64,000 nt of DNA. It comes from Alkalicoccobacillus porphyridii (GTDB lineage Bacteria > Bacillota > Bacilli > Bacillales > Bacillaceae_D). The stretch's first letter is position 1. Each line of letters starts with the position of its first letter. Where the stretch lies: the NCBI RefSeq assembly GCF_007293315.1, contig NZ_VLXZ01000002.1, forward strand, positions 1 to 64,000, written 5' to 3'. Shown here piece after piece: positions 1 to 6,834 of the stretch. Below the pieces are notes generated by a model. The model saw nothing but the letters and a program-made list of their open reading frames with translations. It was not told where the DNA came from and ran no database searches. The position numbers and the translations under genes were made by a program.

Positions 1-76
1 GAAGTGGAAAACCACCACTTCGATGTCTTCAGACTCGTTCTGTTCCGCAGGAGTCTACGGGTTCTCCTTCCGCTAA
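1..76 (+). repeat. Dispersed hairpin repeat, right part (copy 1)
   Basis: These 76 bases are identical, in inverted orientation, to the core of the repeat inside 48112-48326, and most of them recur at 3077-3122. The segment holds the perfect hairpin arms CCACTTCGATG/CATCGAAGTGG and the outer half-site GGGTTCTCC. The left part lies beyond the window start. The match stops after CGCTAA, so the flanking GAGGCCACTG inverted end seen in the other copies is absent here. Confidence 0.85.
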
Positions 77-119
77 TTAATCTCTACTCTCCTAGAATTT
101 TAAGATCCCAACTCTTTTA

Positions 120-1121
120 TCACTCCTCCACAAACTGCATATCAACCATATCTTCATAGGAGTATGGTTGGTCGTAGATGCCTGTTTTCTTTAGGACTTC
201 CATTGTTTTGGCTAGTGCTTCTTCGGTGATGATGCCGTCTTTGCTCCAGTGCTCATCTGTGTAGGCACGCTGTTGGGTTGCTTCAATTTGTTCATCACTT
301 AAGGATGGGAATTCGGCTCTTAATACTTCTTCTGCTAGTTCGGGATCCTCGTATACAGTTTCTAAACCACGCAGAATGGCTTTCACAAATCCTTCTACAT
401 CTTCTGCCTCTTCATCTATCGTTGACTGCTTTACACTTATCACAGAGTACGGATAATCTCCTAGTGATGGAAAGCCAAAGAATGGCTCTTCCCATACACC
501 TTTATTCATTCCTTCTGTAATGGTTGGCTCTGCCCCATTTGCAATTTGAGATGTGCCCTGCTCAACTAATGCTAATACAGCGGTCACATCAGCTGGCTCT
601 TCTAGGGTTACGTCCTGCTCCAAATCAATTCCTAAATCAATCAATAGAGACCTGGTCAATAGATTTGGGCTTCCTCCGTATCTACTTGCAGCAATATTTT
701 TCCCTTTAAAAAACTCAGCCAATGCTTCCTCAGAATCATCCGCAGGGGCGGTACCCTTTTCTGCCATTAGATAGACATTAGCACGATTGACCACATTAGC
801 GACGGCAACAATGGGGTCACTGCTTCCATCATTGGCTAGCTCATTCGAATCCGGTCCAGCAATGTTTGCCCAAACCTCTCCACTCACAAGCGTCGTCACG
901 TGTGCCCCTCCGGCAGCAGTCACCACTTCTACCTCAAGCCCTTCCTCTTCAAAGTACCCTTCGCTTATGGCTAAATATAGTGGCAGGTACCCTGTTAAAT
1001 GCGCTGGTTCAGCTATAGAGACCTTCTTTAATTCTTCTCCACTATCACTACAGCCTATCAGACCTAAGACACCAGCACATAAACCACCTAAAAGTAATGA
1101 TTTCCATTGAACCTTCTTCAT
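120..1121 (-). CDS. ABC transporter substrate-binding lipoprotein (SsuA/TauA/NMT1-like)
   Basis: This is the extracellular binding component of an importer in the nitrate/sulfonate/taurine/thiamine-precursor class. The 333-aa product starts with a lipoprotein signal peptide whose lipobox is LIGC (Cys at about residue 24). It continues with the typical NMT1/SBP_bac_3 opening ..LTGYLPLYLAISEGYFEEEG.. near residues 43-62, the region that binds the ligand in this family. It is the third gene of a minus-strand operon (ATPase, permease, binding protein), 14 bp after the permease. The ligand cannot be read from sequence: ThiY-like (pyrimidine), SsuA-like (sulfonate) and others share this fold. I saw no TPP riboswitch in the leader, which argues against, but does not exclude, a thiamine role. 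Confidence 0.88.
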   Translation of the reverse strand: MKKVQWKSLLLGGLCAGVLGLIGCSDSGEELKKVSIAEPAHLTGYLPLYLAISEGYFEEEGLEVEVVTAAGGAHVTTLVSGEVWANIAGPDSNELANDGSSDPIVAVANVVNRANVYLMAEKGTAPADDSEEALAEFFKGKNIAASRYGGSPNLLTRSLLIDLGIDLEQDVTLEEPADVTAVLALVEQGTSQIANGAEPTITEGMNKGVWEEPFFGFPSLGDYPYSVISVKQSTIDEEAEDVEGFVKAILRGLETVYEDPELAEEVLRAEFPSLSDEQIEATQQRAYTDEHWSKDGIITEEALAKTMEVLKKTGIYDQPYSYEDMVDMQFVEE

Positions 1122-1135
1122 ATTTCCTTGCCTCC

Positions 1136-1963
1136 TTATGGCTCCTGCCCGATTTTTTTGAGTAACCAGCGCTCAATATGACCAACAAACCAATACATAA
1201 ATAATGCGAGGAGTGATAAAACGGTGACACCAACCCAAACCAGATCTATATCATGAATTTGGCCAGCATACAGAATCATTCGACCAATTCCTTGGCGTGA
1301 AGCAATAAATTCACCAACAATGGTCCCTGCCAACGCAAGGGCAATATTTATGCGTAAGCTACTGATGATCCATGGTAGAGAAGATGGAATGACAACCTTC
1401 ATAAAGACATGGTACCGTTTAGCTCCTAACGAATAGAGCAGCTTCTCCATATCTGAATCCATCTGCTTCACACCACTGTATGCCGCCAGCGCTGTTACAA
1501 TCACGGTCATACTAAATGCAAGCACCACCTTTGAGGAGAAACCAATTCCAATTAATATGACGAGTACCGGTGCAAGTGCCAGCTTTGGAATAGCGTTAAA
1601 GGCTACGATATAAGGCTCGCTTATCGCTGCATACAGTTTCGACCACCAAAAGGAAAGTCCGATTACTGCACCGATCACTGTACCGAGTAAAAATCCATAT
1701 ATCGTTGCCCCTGAGGTAAAGAGTAAATCATCGAGCAATGTGCTTTGTGTCAGTTGAAACCAGCCTTTTTCAACAATGATAAAAGGTGAACTCCAATAAT
1801 ATGAATCCACCCAACCAAGCCTGACACCGCCTTCCCAGACCACAAGCAATAATAATCCCACCAAACAGCGTCCAATAACCGTCCATAGAATAAATCGTTT
1901 TGTGTTTATCCCTTCTTCTGCTCCATCACCCGCCTTGATCTTCTTTAGGCTTGTTGTAACCAT
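1136..1963 (-). CDS. ABC transporter permease (SsuC/TauC-like)
   Basis: Membrane subunit of the importer, about 276 aa with roughly six transmembrane segments. It shows the cytoplasmic EAA-type loop that couples to the ATPase (..YSLGAKRYHVFMKVVIPSSLPWI.. region, followed by ALALAGTIVGEF). The reading frame opens further upstream, but I place the start at the ATG at 1963 (MVTTSLKK) because GGGAGG lies 6 nt before it. Even so it overlaps the ATPase gene by 38 bp, which suggests translational coupling. Family and context agree on BPD_transp_1 of the nitrate/sulfonate/taurine group; the substrate is unknown. Confidence 0.88.
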   Translation of the reverse strand: MVTTSLKKIKAGDGAEEGINTKRFILWTVIGRCLVGLLLLVVWEGGVRLGWVDSYYWSSPFIIVEKGWFQLTQSTLLDDLLFTSGATIYGFLLGTVIGAVIGLSFWWSKLYAAISEPYIVAFNAIPKLALAPVLVILIGIGFSSKVVLAFSMTVIVTALAAYSGVKQMDSDMEKLLYSLGAKRYHVFMKVVIPSSLPWIISSLRINIALALAGTIVGEFIASRQGIGRMILYAGQIHDIDLVWVGVTVLSLLALFMYWFVGHIERWLLKKIGQEP

Positions 1964-2732
1964 GTCCATCCTCCCTACTTTCCTCCTGAGACAGCAGCTC
2001 ATATAAGGTCCGTTTCATCTCCAAGAACTCTGTAGTTAAAAGGACTTCTCGAGATCTAGGACGCTCTAGTTCAACAGTTAACACAGATTTAACCTCCCCT
2101 GGACGTGCAGACAGCACATAAATCACATCTGATAGATACAAGGCCTCATCAATGTCATGAGTGACAAATAGGATGGTCTTTTGAACATCCTCCCACATGC
2201 GTAATAACCAGATCTGCATCTGGCCCTTTGTTTGTGCATCTAATGCCGCAAAGGGCTCATCTAAGAGCATAATATCCGCATCATATAGAAACGTTCTGAG
2301 TAAAGCTGCACGTTGTCTCATCCCTCCAGATAATTCACTAGGAAAATGATGCTCAAAGCCCTTTAATCCATATCGCTCTAATAGTGGCATCGCCCTCTCG
2401 ATTGCCCTCTTTTTAGGAACTCCCTTTACCTCAAGGCCTAGAATGATGTTATGAATAATTGATCTCCACGGAAGCAGCAAATCCTTTTGCAGCATGTAGC
2501 CCACTCGACCTTTTTGATCCAAACTACTCTTACCATCAATCAATACATCTCCAGAAGATGGTTGCATGAGACCCGCTATAATATTAAAAAGAGTGGATTT
2601 CCCGCATCCACTTGGTCCAACAACACTAACAAAGGTCCCTTTTTCTATTTGAATGTTTGTTGGCTTTAAGACCTCTGTTTTGATTCCTTCTTTATAAAAG
2701 GACTTCTCTATATTTTTGATCTCAAGCTTCAT
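1926..2732 (-). CDS. ABC transporter ATP-binding protein (SsuB/TauB-like)
   Basis: Cytoplasmic ATPase that powers the adjacent permease. Visible motifs are Walker A GPSGCGKST (about residues 39-47), signature LSGGMRQR (about 134-141), Walker B IMLLDEP (about 154-160) and the H-loop VTHD. The LPW sequence after the Q-loop (QKDLLLPW) is typical of the nitrate/sulfonate/taurine importer ATPases. The start at 2732 (MKLEIKN) is preceded by AGGAGG with 8-nt spacing; the open frame extends 9 codons upstream without a better site. It is first in the operon, so its promoter must lie between 2733 and the composite repeat beginning near 2955. Confidence 0.9.
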   Translation of the reverse strand: MKLEIKNIEKSFYKEGIKTEVLKPTNIQIEKGTFVSVVGPSGCGKSTLFNIIAGLMQPSSGDVLIDGKSSLDQKGRVGYMLQKDLLLPWRSIIHNIILGLEVKGVPKKRAIERAMPLLERYGLKGFEHHFPSELSGGMRQRAALLRTFLYDADIMLLDEPFAALDAQTKGQMQIWLLRMWEDVQKTILFVTHDIDEALYLSDVIYVLSARPGEVKSVLTVELERPRSREVLLTTEFLEMKRTLYELLSQEESREDGHGYNKPKEDQGG

Positions 2733-2954
2733 CTGCCTCGCCTCCTCTCTAAACCCCACTCATTAGACAACAGCTTGTATGCTTCATGGACGTTTAGCTA
2801 TGTTAAGGTGTTTTATCCTATGCAAACAGCGTCGATAAATGAAGTGATTTCCAGAAAATATGCATGTACTTTGTCATATTTATTGACGAAGGGAATTCAA
2901 AAGAGACTGACAGAGCTAGTCTTAGAGATAAAAAGACGGACCAAGACGCTACAT

Positions 2955-3325
2955 TAGAATGGACCGCCGACATCTGGGGGATAAAAAGGAGACCACTGAA
3001 AAAGTCATGTAAGAATGAGTTGAATAGCGCCGCTACAGGAGAACCCTGTGCTTTCCGCGGGAACGGCCTCAGCCCTCGAAGTGGAAAACCACCCCTTCGA
3101 TGTCTTCAGACTCGTTCTGTTTGTTTCGGATTAAACAAATGACCACCATTCCTATTTAAGGAAATCAAGGTTGTTTTTGATTTGAAATAAGGTTCATTTC
3201 AATATAATGCTTCTTTTTCAGTGGCCTCGATTAAAAGGTTTAATGAGATAAATCGACGGAGTCGAGTTAGCTCATTACCTTTCCTCGGGTAAGTGCCCCC
3301 ATTTTCGGGAGCGGCAGCCGAAGAA
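2955..3325 (+). repeat. Composite nested repeat (long form, locus I)
   Basis: The 870-bp gap between the importer operon and the next gene is mostly repeat. A hairpin repeat (call it B) runs 2955-2988 and 3229-3325. It ends with CCCCCATTTTCGGG and contains the GACGGAGTCG..TTAGCTCATTACC block shared with 52977-53107. It is interrupted by a 240-bp segment (2989-3228) with inverted ends GAGACCACTGAAAAAG and CTTTTTCAGTGGCCTC. Inside the segment, 3030-3122 matches repeat copies 1 and 3. A similar A/T-rich string lies on both sides of the insert (AAAAAGGA / TTAAAAGG), possibly a target duplication. I see no open reading frame worth calling here, and nothing recognisable in 3326-3603. Confidence 0.8.
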
Positions 3326-3603
3326 CCGAAATTCAGACAACCTCTACCCCTTCCATGTCCTTGTTTGTACAACAAAAAAGCCGAAAAATGAATGGAGAGA
3401 CTCCAACATTGCTCAGCTTTTCTATTAGTATAATAATTTTGTCATGAATACTAGTTTTTTAATATCTTTTAAACAAGTTTTTAAGAGTTAATGTTTCTCA
3501 CCTTTGATAATGGAGCTTTGACTTTCTTTTATTCTTATATTGCGCGTATTAGGAAAAACGAAGATCTACAATTCATGATCTAAGGCAGCTATCCCCTGCA
3601 TAA

Positions 3604-4125
3604 TCAATGATGGTGGTGATGCATAGTATTGTGATGCATATTATTATGTTGATTTTTTTTGTTGTTGTGAAGCACCATATCTAGGACTATCATTATGGCT
3701 AAGCAAGGTAACACCAACTCTTCATCATGGATGGTGACATGATAGGTATCTCCCCATGTGAGCCATTCTTTTTTGACAAGCATTAGCTCTTTGGTACCGT
3801 CCTTTAAGCTATAGTGATGTTTAAAAATCTCGCCTTCCACTGTCCAATTAGAGGGCAAAATATCAAAGCTTGTTTTAAAAAAAGAAAACTTCTTTACGAC
3901 TTCAAATATCACTCTGTTATCCTGTTCAATCATGTATCGAGGCATCCAAGAAGCTAATTTTTGTTTAATCGCGATTTGATTTGCTCCGTTTATTTCTGTA
4001 AGAGTTAATTGGTCACCAAAGGAAAAGGCTTTGCCTTGTACTTCGTATAGCTGATTTCCCTGAGCATCTGTCACAGAGAATTGGTCTCTGAATGAAAATA
4101 CTCTTTGCTTGATATAAAGCTCCAT
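3604..4125 (-). CDS. LURP-one-related / YxjI-like protein with histidine-rich tail
   Basis: A 173-aa soluble protein of the LOR/tubby-like fold (YxjI type). It shows the repeated beta-strand pattern MELYIKQRVFSFRDQFSVTD..GNQLYEVQGKAFSFGDQLTL and later ..SFDILPSNWTVEGEIF... Its biochemical role is unknown in bacteria; the fold is related to phospholipid scramblases and tubby proteins. I chose the start at 4125 because AAGGGGTG lies about 7 nt upstream; an upstream in-frame ATG at 4185 has no ribosome binding site. The last ~20 residues are Asn/His-rich and end in five consecutive His before the stop, which is not part of the usual LOR domain and looks like a natural metal-binding tail. It sits 70 bp after a DUF4188 gene on the same strand. 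Confidence 0.75.
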   Translation of the reverse strand: MELYIKQRVFSFRDQFSVTDAQGNQLYEVQGKAFSFGDQLTLTEINGANQIAIKQKLASWMPRYMIEQDNRVIFEVVKKFSFFKTSFDILPSNWTVEGEIFKHHYSLKDGTKELMLVKKEWLTWGDTYHVTIHDEELVLPCLAIMIVLDMVLHNNKKNQHNNMHHNTMHHHHH

Positions 4126-4195
4126 CCCCTCACACCCCTTCACTCGTAATAATAAGTCTACGAATGAGGAGGTAAAGCGTTCCAATGGCTAATAA

Positions 4196-4612
4196 TCAAT
4201 TGTTCTCTAGTGCCTTCAAAAGCCCAGATTCAGGCATGTTTACATATAGAGAATGATATTGATTAGGCTCTATAGAGTAGGCTTCATGAAAGATGCCAAG
4301 ACTGGTATTTGCTGCTGCCGTTTGATAAAAAAGTTTATATGCTTTTGTGTGCTTCTTCCCTCTTGAATAAGACATAATGGCCTCATTAGACTTCCAATAT
4401 TGCACGAGCGTAACCCCACGCCATGAAAGATAATACTCCGTATGATAGAAACCTAGTTCTTCCTTGTTTCTATATAACTCATCTACCATTGGCTTCATCG
4501 CCAATACACTTTTTAGCCACGAATGCACAGCCCACAGCTTGTTAATTTTTACACCAATTATAAAAACAGCTAATGGGGCGTCTGGTTTAACAGCCACACG
4601 GTTCTTCTTCAT
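4196..4612 (-). CDS. DUF4188 family protein
   Basis: A 138-aa cytoplasmic protein matching my memory of the DUF4188 / monooxygenase-like family: ..PLAVFIIGVKINKLWAVHSW.. near the N terminus and ..GVTLVQYWKSNEAIMSYSR.. in the middle. Family members have a dimeric alpha/beta-barrel-like fold; some are annotated as related to phenylacetaldoxime dehydratase, but I make no claim of activity. The start at 4612 (MKKNRV) has GGAGGT 7 nt upstream. The gene is divergent from a TetR regulator (4743) across a 130-bp region carrying two operator-like sites, so it is very likely the regulator's target. Confidence 0.75.
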   Translation of the reverse strand: MKKNRVAVKPDAPLAVFIIGVKINKLWAVHSWLKSVLAMKPMVDELYRNKEELGFYHTEYYLSWRGVTLVQYWKSNEAIMSYSRGKKHTKAYKLFYQTAAANTSLGIFHEAYSIEPNQYHSLYVNMPESGLLKALENN

Positions 4613-4660
4613 TAATAGCACCTCCAAGTATCATTTGACAGGAACACTTATTAACTGCTA

Positions 4661-4715
4661 CATTCAAAACAAACCAACAGTCTGTTTTGAATGTACAATA
4701 CCGACCGCCGGTTTG
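4661..4715. promoter_or_regulatory. Tandem TetR operator candidates
   Basis: Two related sites, read on the minus strand, are AAACAGACTGTTGGTTTG (within 4670-4688) and AAACCGGCGGTCGGTATT (within 4697-4715). They share AAAC-n-G-n-C-n-GT-n-GGT. An overlapping perfect inverted repeat has 11-bp arms CATTCAAAACA (4661-4671) and TGTTTTGAATG (4683-4693). The sites lie between the divergent DUF4188 and TetR genes, as expected for autoregulated TetR pairs. Confidence 0.65.
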
Positions 4716-4742
4716 TCAATAGTCAAGAGAGGATCGATCCGA

Positions 4743-5339
4743 ATGTCTCAACAACCTCATTACACCTCTAATCTTATTCATATTCTTAAGCAGACGGAGT
4801 CTCTTATTAAAGAATATGGCTGTGCCCATACAACATTAAAAATGATCATGGAAAAGGCCGATGTTTCAAAAGGAGCCATCTATCATTACGTTAAAAGTAA
4901 AGATGAATTATTTGGCTTGATGCTCCAAAAAAACATTGCAGATATTGATAAATCTTTTTGGGAGATTTTAAATGAAGAGTGTGTAGATCTGTCAAAACCA
5001 CTAAAAATCATTGCTGAAGGATTGACTTACTTTCTTAACAAGGAAGATGTATCAAATCCCATATTCATCTATTTACTTAGCAAAAAAGAAAATCCTTCAG
5101 TACAAAAGGTGTTAGACGAATTTTATCAATTTAGCGAAAAACAAGCGAGCAGCTGGATTCAGGCAGGGCAAGAGGGTGGAGTCATTGATTCAACGATTGA
5201 TGCGGATCATACTGCTTCCTCGTTCCTTACGTATTCATATGGCTTACGTATAACCCAGTTACTCTCGCCGGAGCGTATTCCTGCACTAATAGAAGAGTTT
5301 TATTCGTTAATGTTTGAAAGACTATCGCCTACTACCTAG
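4743..5339 (+). CDS. TetR/AcrR family transcriptional regulator
   Basis: A 198-aa repressor with an N-terminal TetR helix-turn-helix: ..TTLKMIMEKADVSKGAIYHY.. followed by VKSKDELF at about residues 33-62. The remainder is a ligand-binding/dimerisation domain with no conserved motif I can name. The start ATG at 4743 is set by AGAGGA 9 nt upstream; the frame stays open further upstream across the operator region, but that part is not protein-like. It is divergent from the DUF4188 gene and probably represses that gene and itself through the two sites in 4661-4715. The inducer is unknown. Confidence 0.85.
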   Translation: MSQQPHYTSNLIHILKQTESLIKEYGCAHTTLKMIMEKADVSKGAIYHYVKSKDELFGLMLQKNIADIDKSFWEILNEECVDLSKPLKIIAEGLTYFLNKEDVSNPIFIYLLSKKENPSVQKVLDEFYQFSEKQASSWIQAGQEGGVIDSTIDADHTASSFLTYSYGLRITQLLSPERIPALIEEFYSLMFERLSPTT

Positions 5340-5434
5340 TCCTTTTCATTGATAAAGATGCTTATTTCTTGTCAATTTGAACCGCACCTGTAATGATGAA
5401 GAAACAACATAGATTTAGCACGAGGTGATTGGAA

Positions 5435-5947
5435 ATGATTCGAGAAGCTCAATCAGATGATATTCAATACTTAATGAGCATTGTAAACCATACAATTAAG
5501 ATTATGGCTGAGGAACAAAATGACCAATGGAATGAGACCTATCCTTTACCAGAACATTTTCAAAAAGATATTGATAATGGAACGCTTTTTGTTAAAGTGA
5601 CTAATAATAAGGTAATAGGATCCATTACAATCGATTGTGACTTTTCAGATGCATATAATAAGTTCGAGTGGGAACAACCCCTAGAGACTACCTTAATATT
5701 TCATCGCTTAGTGGTTGATCCAACGATACGCAAAAAAGGGATTGCCTCAGAGCTGATTGACTACGCGGAGGCCTATGCAAGATCTAAAGGGTTCAAGTCA
5801 ATAAAGGTGGACACCTACTCTTTAAATCAAAAAGCACAAGCGCTTTTTCAAAGGCTTGATTATCTTCCGGTTGGAAACCTAACGCTGCCTGAAAGAGCCT
5901 ATCCTTTCTTTTTCTATGAAAAAGACATACGTGTTCCTATCAAATAA
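5435..5947 (+). CDS. GNAT family N-acetyltransferase
   Basis: A 170-aa acetyl-CoA-dependent acetyltransferase. The acetyl-CoA binding motif A is visible as FHRLVVDPTIRKKGIASELI (about residues 90-109), i.e. the R/Q-x-x-G-x-G/A pattern RKKGIA, followed by ..SIKVDTYSLNQKAQALFQRL.. typical of motif B. The start at ATG 5435 follows AGGTG by 7 nt; a TTG six bases upstream is possible but too close. The substrate is unknown. It stands alone on the plus strand and is followed by a strong hairpin shared with the convergent cyclophilin gene. Confidence 0.85.
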   Translation: MIREAQSDDIQYLMSIVNHTIKIMAEEQNDQWNETYPLPEHFQKDIDNGTLFVKVTNNKVIGSITIDCDFSDAYNKFEWEQPLETTLIFHRLVVDPTIRKKGIASELIDYAEAYARSKGFKSIKVDTYSLNQKAQALFQRLDYLPVGNLTLPERAYPFFFYEKDIRVPIK

Positions 5948-5955
5948 TCACATAT

Positions 5956-6009
5956 AGAAAGAGCACCACTTTGTAGCTATACGGTTACAAAATGGTGCTC
6001 TCTTTCTTT
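5956..6009. terminator. Bidirectional intrinsic terminator
   Basis: Stem AGAAAGAGCACCA paired with TGGTGCTCTCTTTCT, followed by TTTT on the plus strand and preceded by A-rich sequence giving U-runs on the minus strand. It lies between the convergent GNAT and cyclophilin genes. Confidence 0.8.
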
Positions 6010-6015
6010 TCTCTA

Positions 6016-6636
6016 TTACTCTACTGTCATACTCTCTATCACCTGTTCTTGTCCTTCCACAGGCATGTCTCGTCCGTCTGTATCAACAGAAACAATCTCA
6101 TCCACATACTCCATACCTTCAATCACTTTCCCGAAGGCTGCATAATCTCCATCCAAGCTTGGAGTATCTTCAACCATGATAAAAAACTGTGAACCAGCAG
6201 AATCAGGATCTTGGCTTCTGGCCATTGAAAGCACTCCTCGCTCGTGTGCTAAATCATTTTCAAATCCATTGCTCGAGAATTCTCCTTCAATGGAATGACC
6301 TGGTCCCCCAGTGCCTGTTCCCTCAGGATCTCCACCTTGCACCATAAATCCTGGAATGACACGATGAAAGGTTAATCCATCATAAAAACCGTCCCCTGCT
6401 AACGTTACAAAGTTATCAACGGTAATTGGAGCGACTTCAGGATACAGCTCCATTACTACTTCATCTCCGTTTTCCATTGTCATGGTCACAATAGACACTT
6501 CGCCATGTGATTCAGTACTTTCACCTTGTCCATCTGGTGAACCTGTTTCTTCTAATTCAGGGTCAGAGGTTCCACAGCCACTAACAATGACAAGCATGAA
6601 AGCTCCTATTAAGCCTAATCGTGCTTTATTTAACAT
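6016..6636 (-). CDS. Peptidyl-prolyl cis-trans isomerase lipoprotein (cyclophilin type)
   Basis: An exported foldase that catalyses proline isomerisation on the outer face of the membrane. The 206-aa product has a signal peptide with lipobox VSGC (Cys about residue 21) and a Ser/Glu/Gly-rich linker to about residue 48. The cyclophilin domain carries the catalytic FHRVIPGFMVQGGDP (Arg in FHR) and ..AGSQFFIMVEDTPSLDG... It corresponds to the PpiB-type fold, here tethered as a lipoprotein, unlike cytosolic PpiB of B. subtilis (~143 aa). It is monocistronic and ends in the shared terminator. Confidence 0.9.
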   Translation of the reverse strand: MLNKARLGLIGAFMLVIVSGCGTSDPELEETGSPDGQGESTESHGEVSIVTMTMENGDEVVMELYPEVAPITVDNFVTLAGDGFYDGLTFHRVIPGFMVQGGDPEGTGTGGPGHSIEGEFSSNGFENDLAHERGVLSMARSQDPDSAGSQFFIMVEDTPSLDGDYAAFGKVIEGMEYVDEIVSVDTDGRDMPVEGQEQVIESMTVE

Positions 6637-6730
6637 TTACAAACGCTCCTCTATTTTTATGTATCTATCTGATTCCCATACTACATGATCACCTAGCGAA
6701 AAAAAAGACGAAAGCAAAACGAATAGTATC

Positions 6731-6776
6731 TTCATCACAATATGTGACAATTAACTAATCAACAGAGTGTGATGAA
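6731..6776. promoter_or_regulatory. Inverted repeat in the gat operon control region
   Basis: Arms TTCATCACA (6731-6739) and TGTGATGAA (6768-6776) are perfect complements separated by 28 bp, upstream of the PRD regulator gene. The placement suits a binding site for the regulator itself, but this is inference. Confidence 0.45.
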
Positions 6777-6786
6777 AGCGTATACA
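6773..6786 (+). promoter_or_regulatory. cre site (CcpA binding) candidate
   Basis: TGAAAGCGTATACA matches the Bacillus cre consensus TGWAARCGYTWNCW at 13 of 14 positions. It lies about 50 bp upstream of the first gat operon codons, as expected for carbon catabolite repression of a PTS operon. Confidence 0.7.
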
Positions 6787-6834
6787 AAACCATTTTTCGC
6801 AATGATAGACTAAAAATATGGAAGGGGGGGCGAC

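Noticed and set aside
2733-2954. TPP riboswitch before the ABC importer (thiXYZ hypothesis)
   Set aside because: The conserved CTGAGA and ACCTGATC-type elements are not present on the minus strand here.
2775-3142. Plus-strand open frames between the ABC operon and the LURP-one gene
   Set aside because: They run through the composite repeat (2955-3325), lack ribosome binding sites and resemble no protein.
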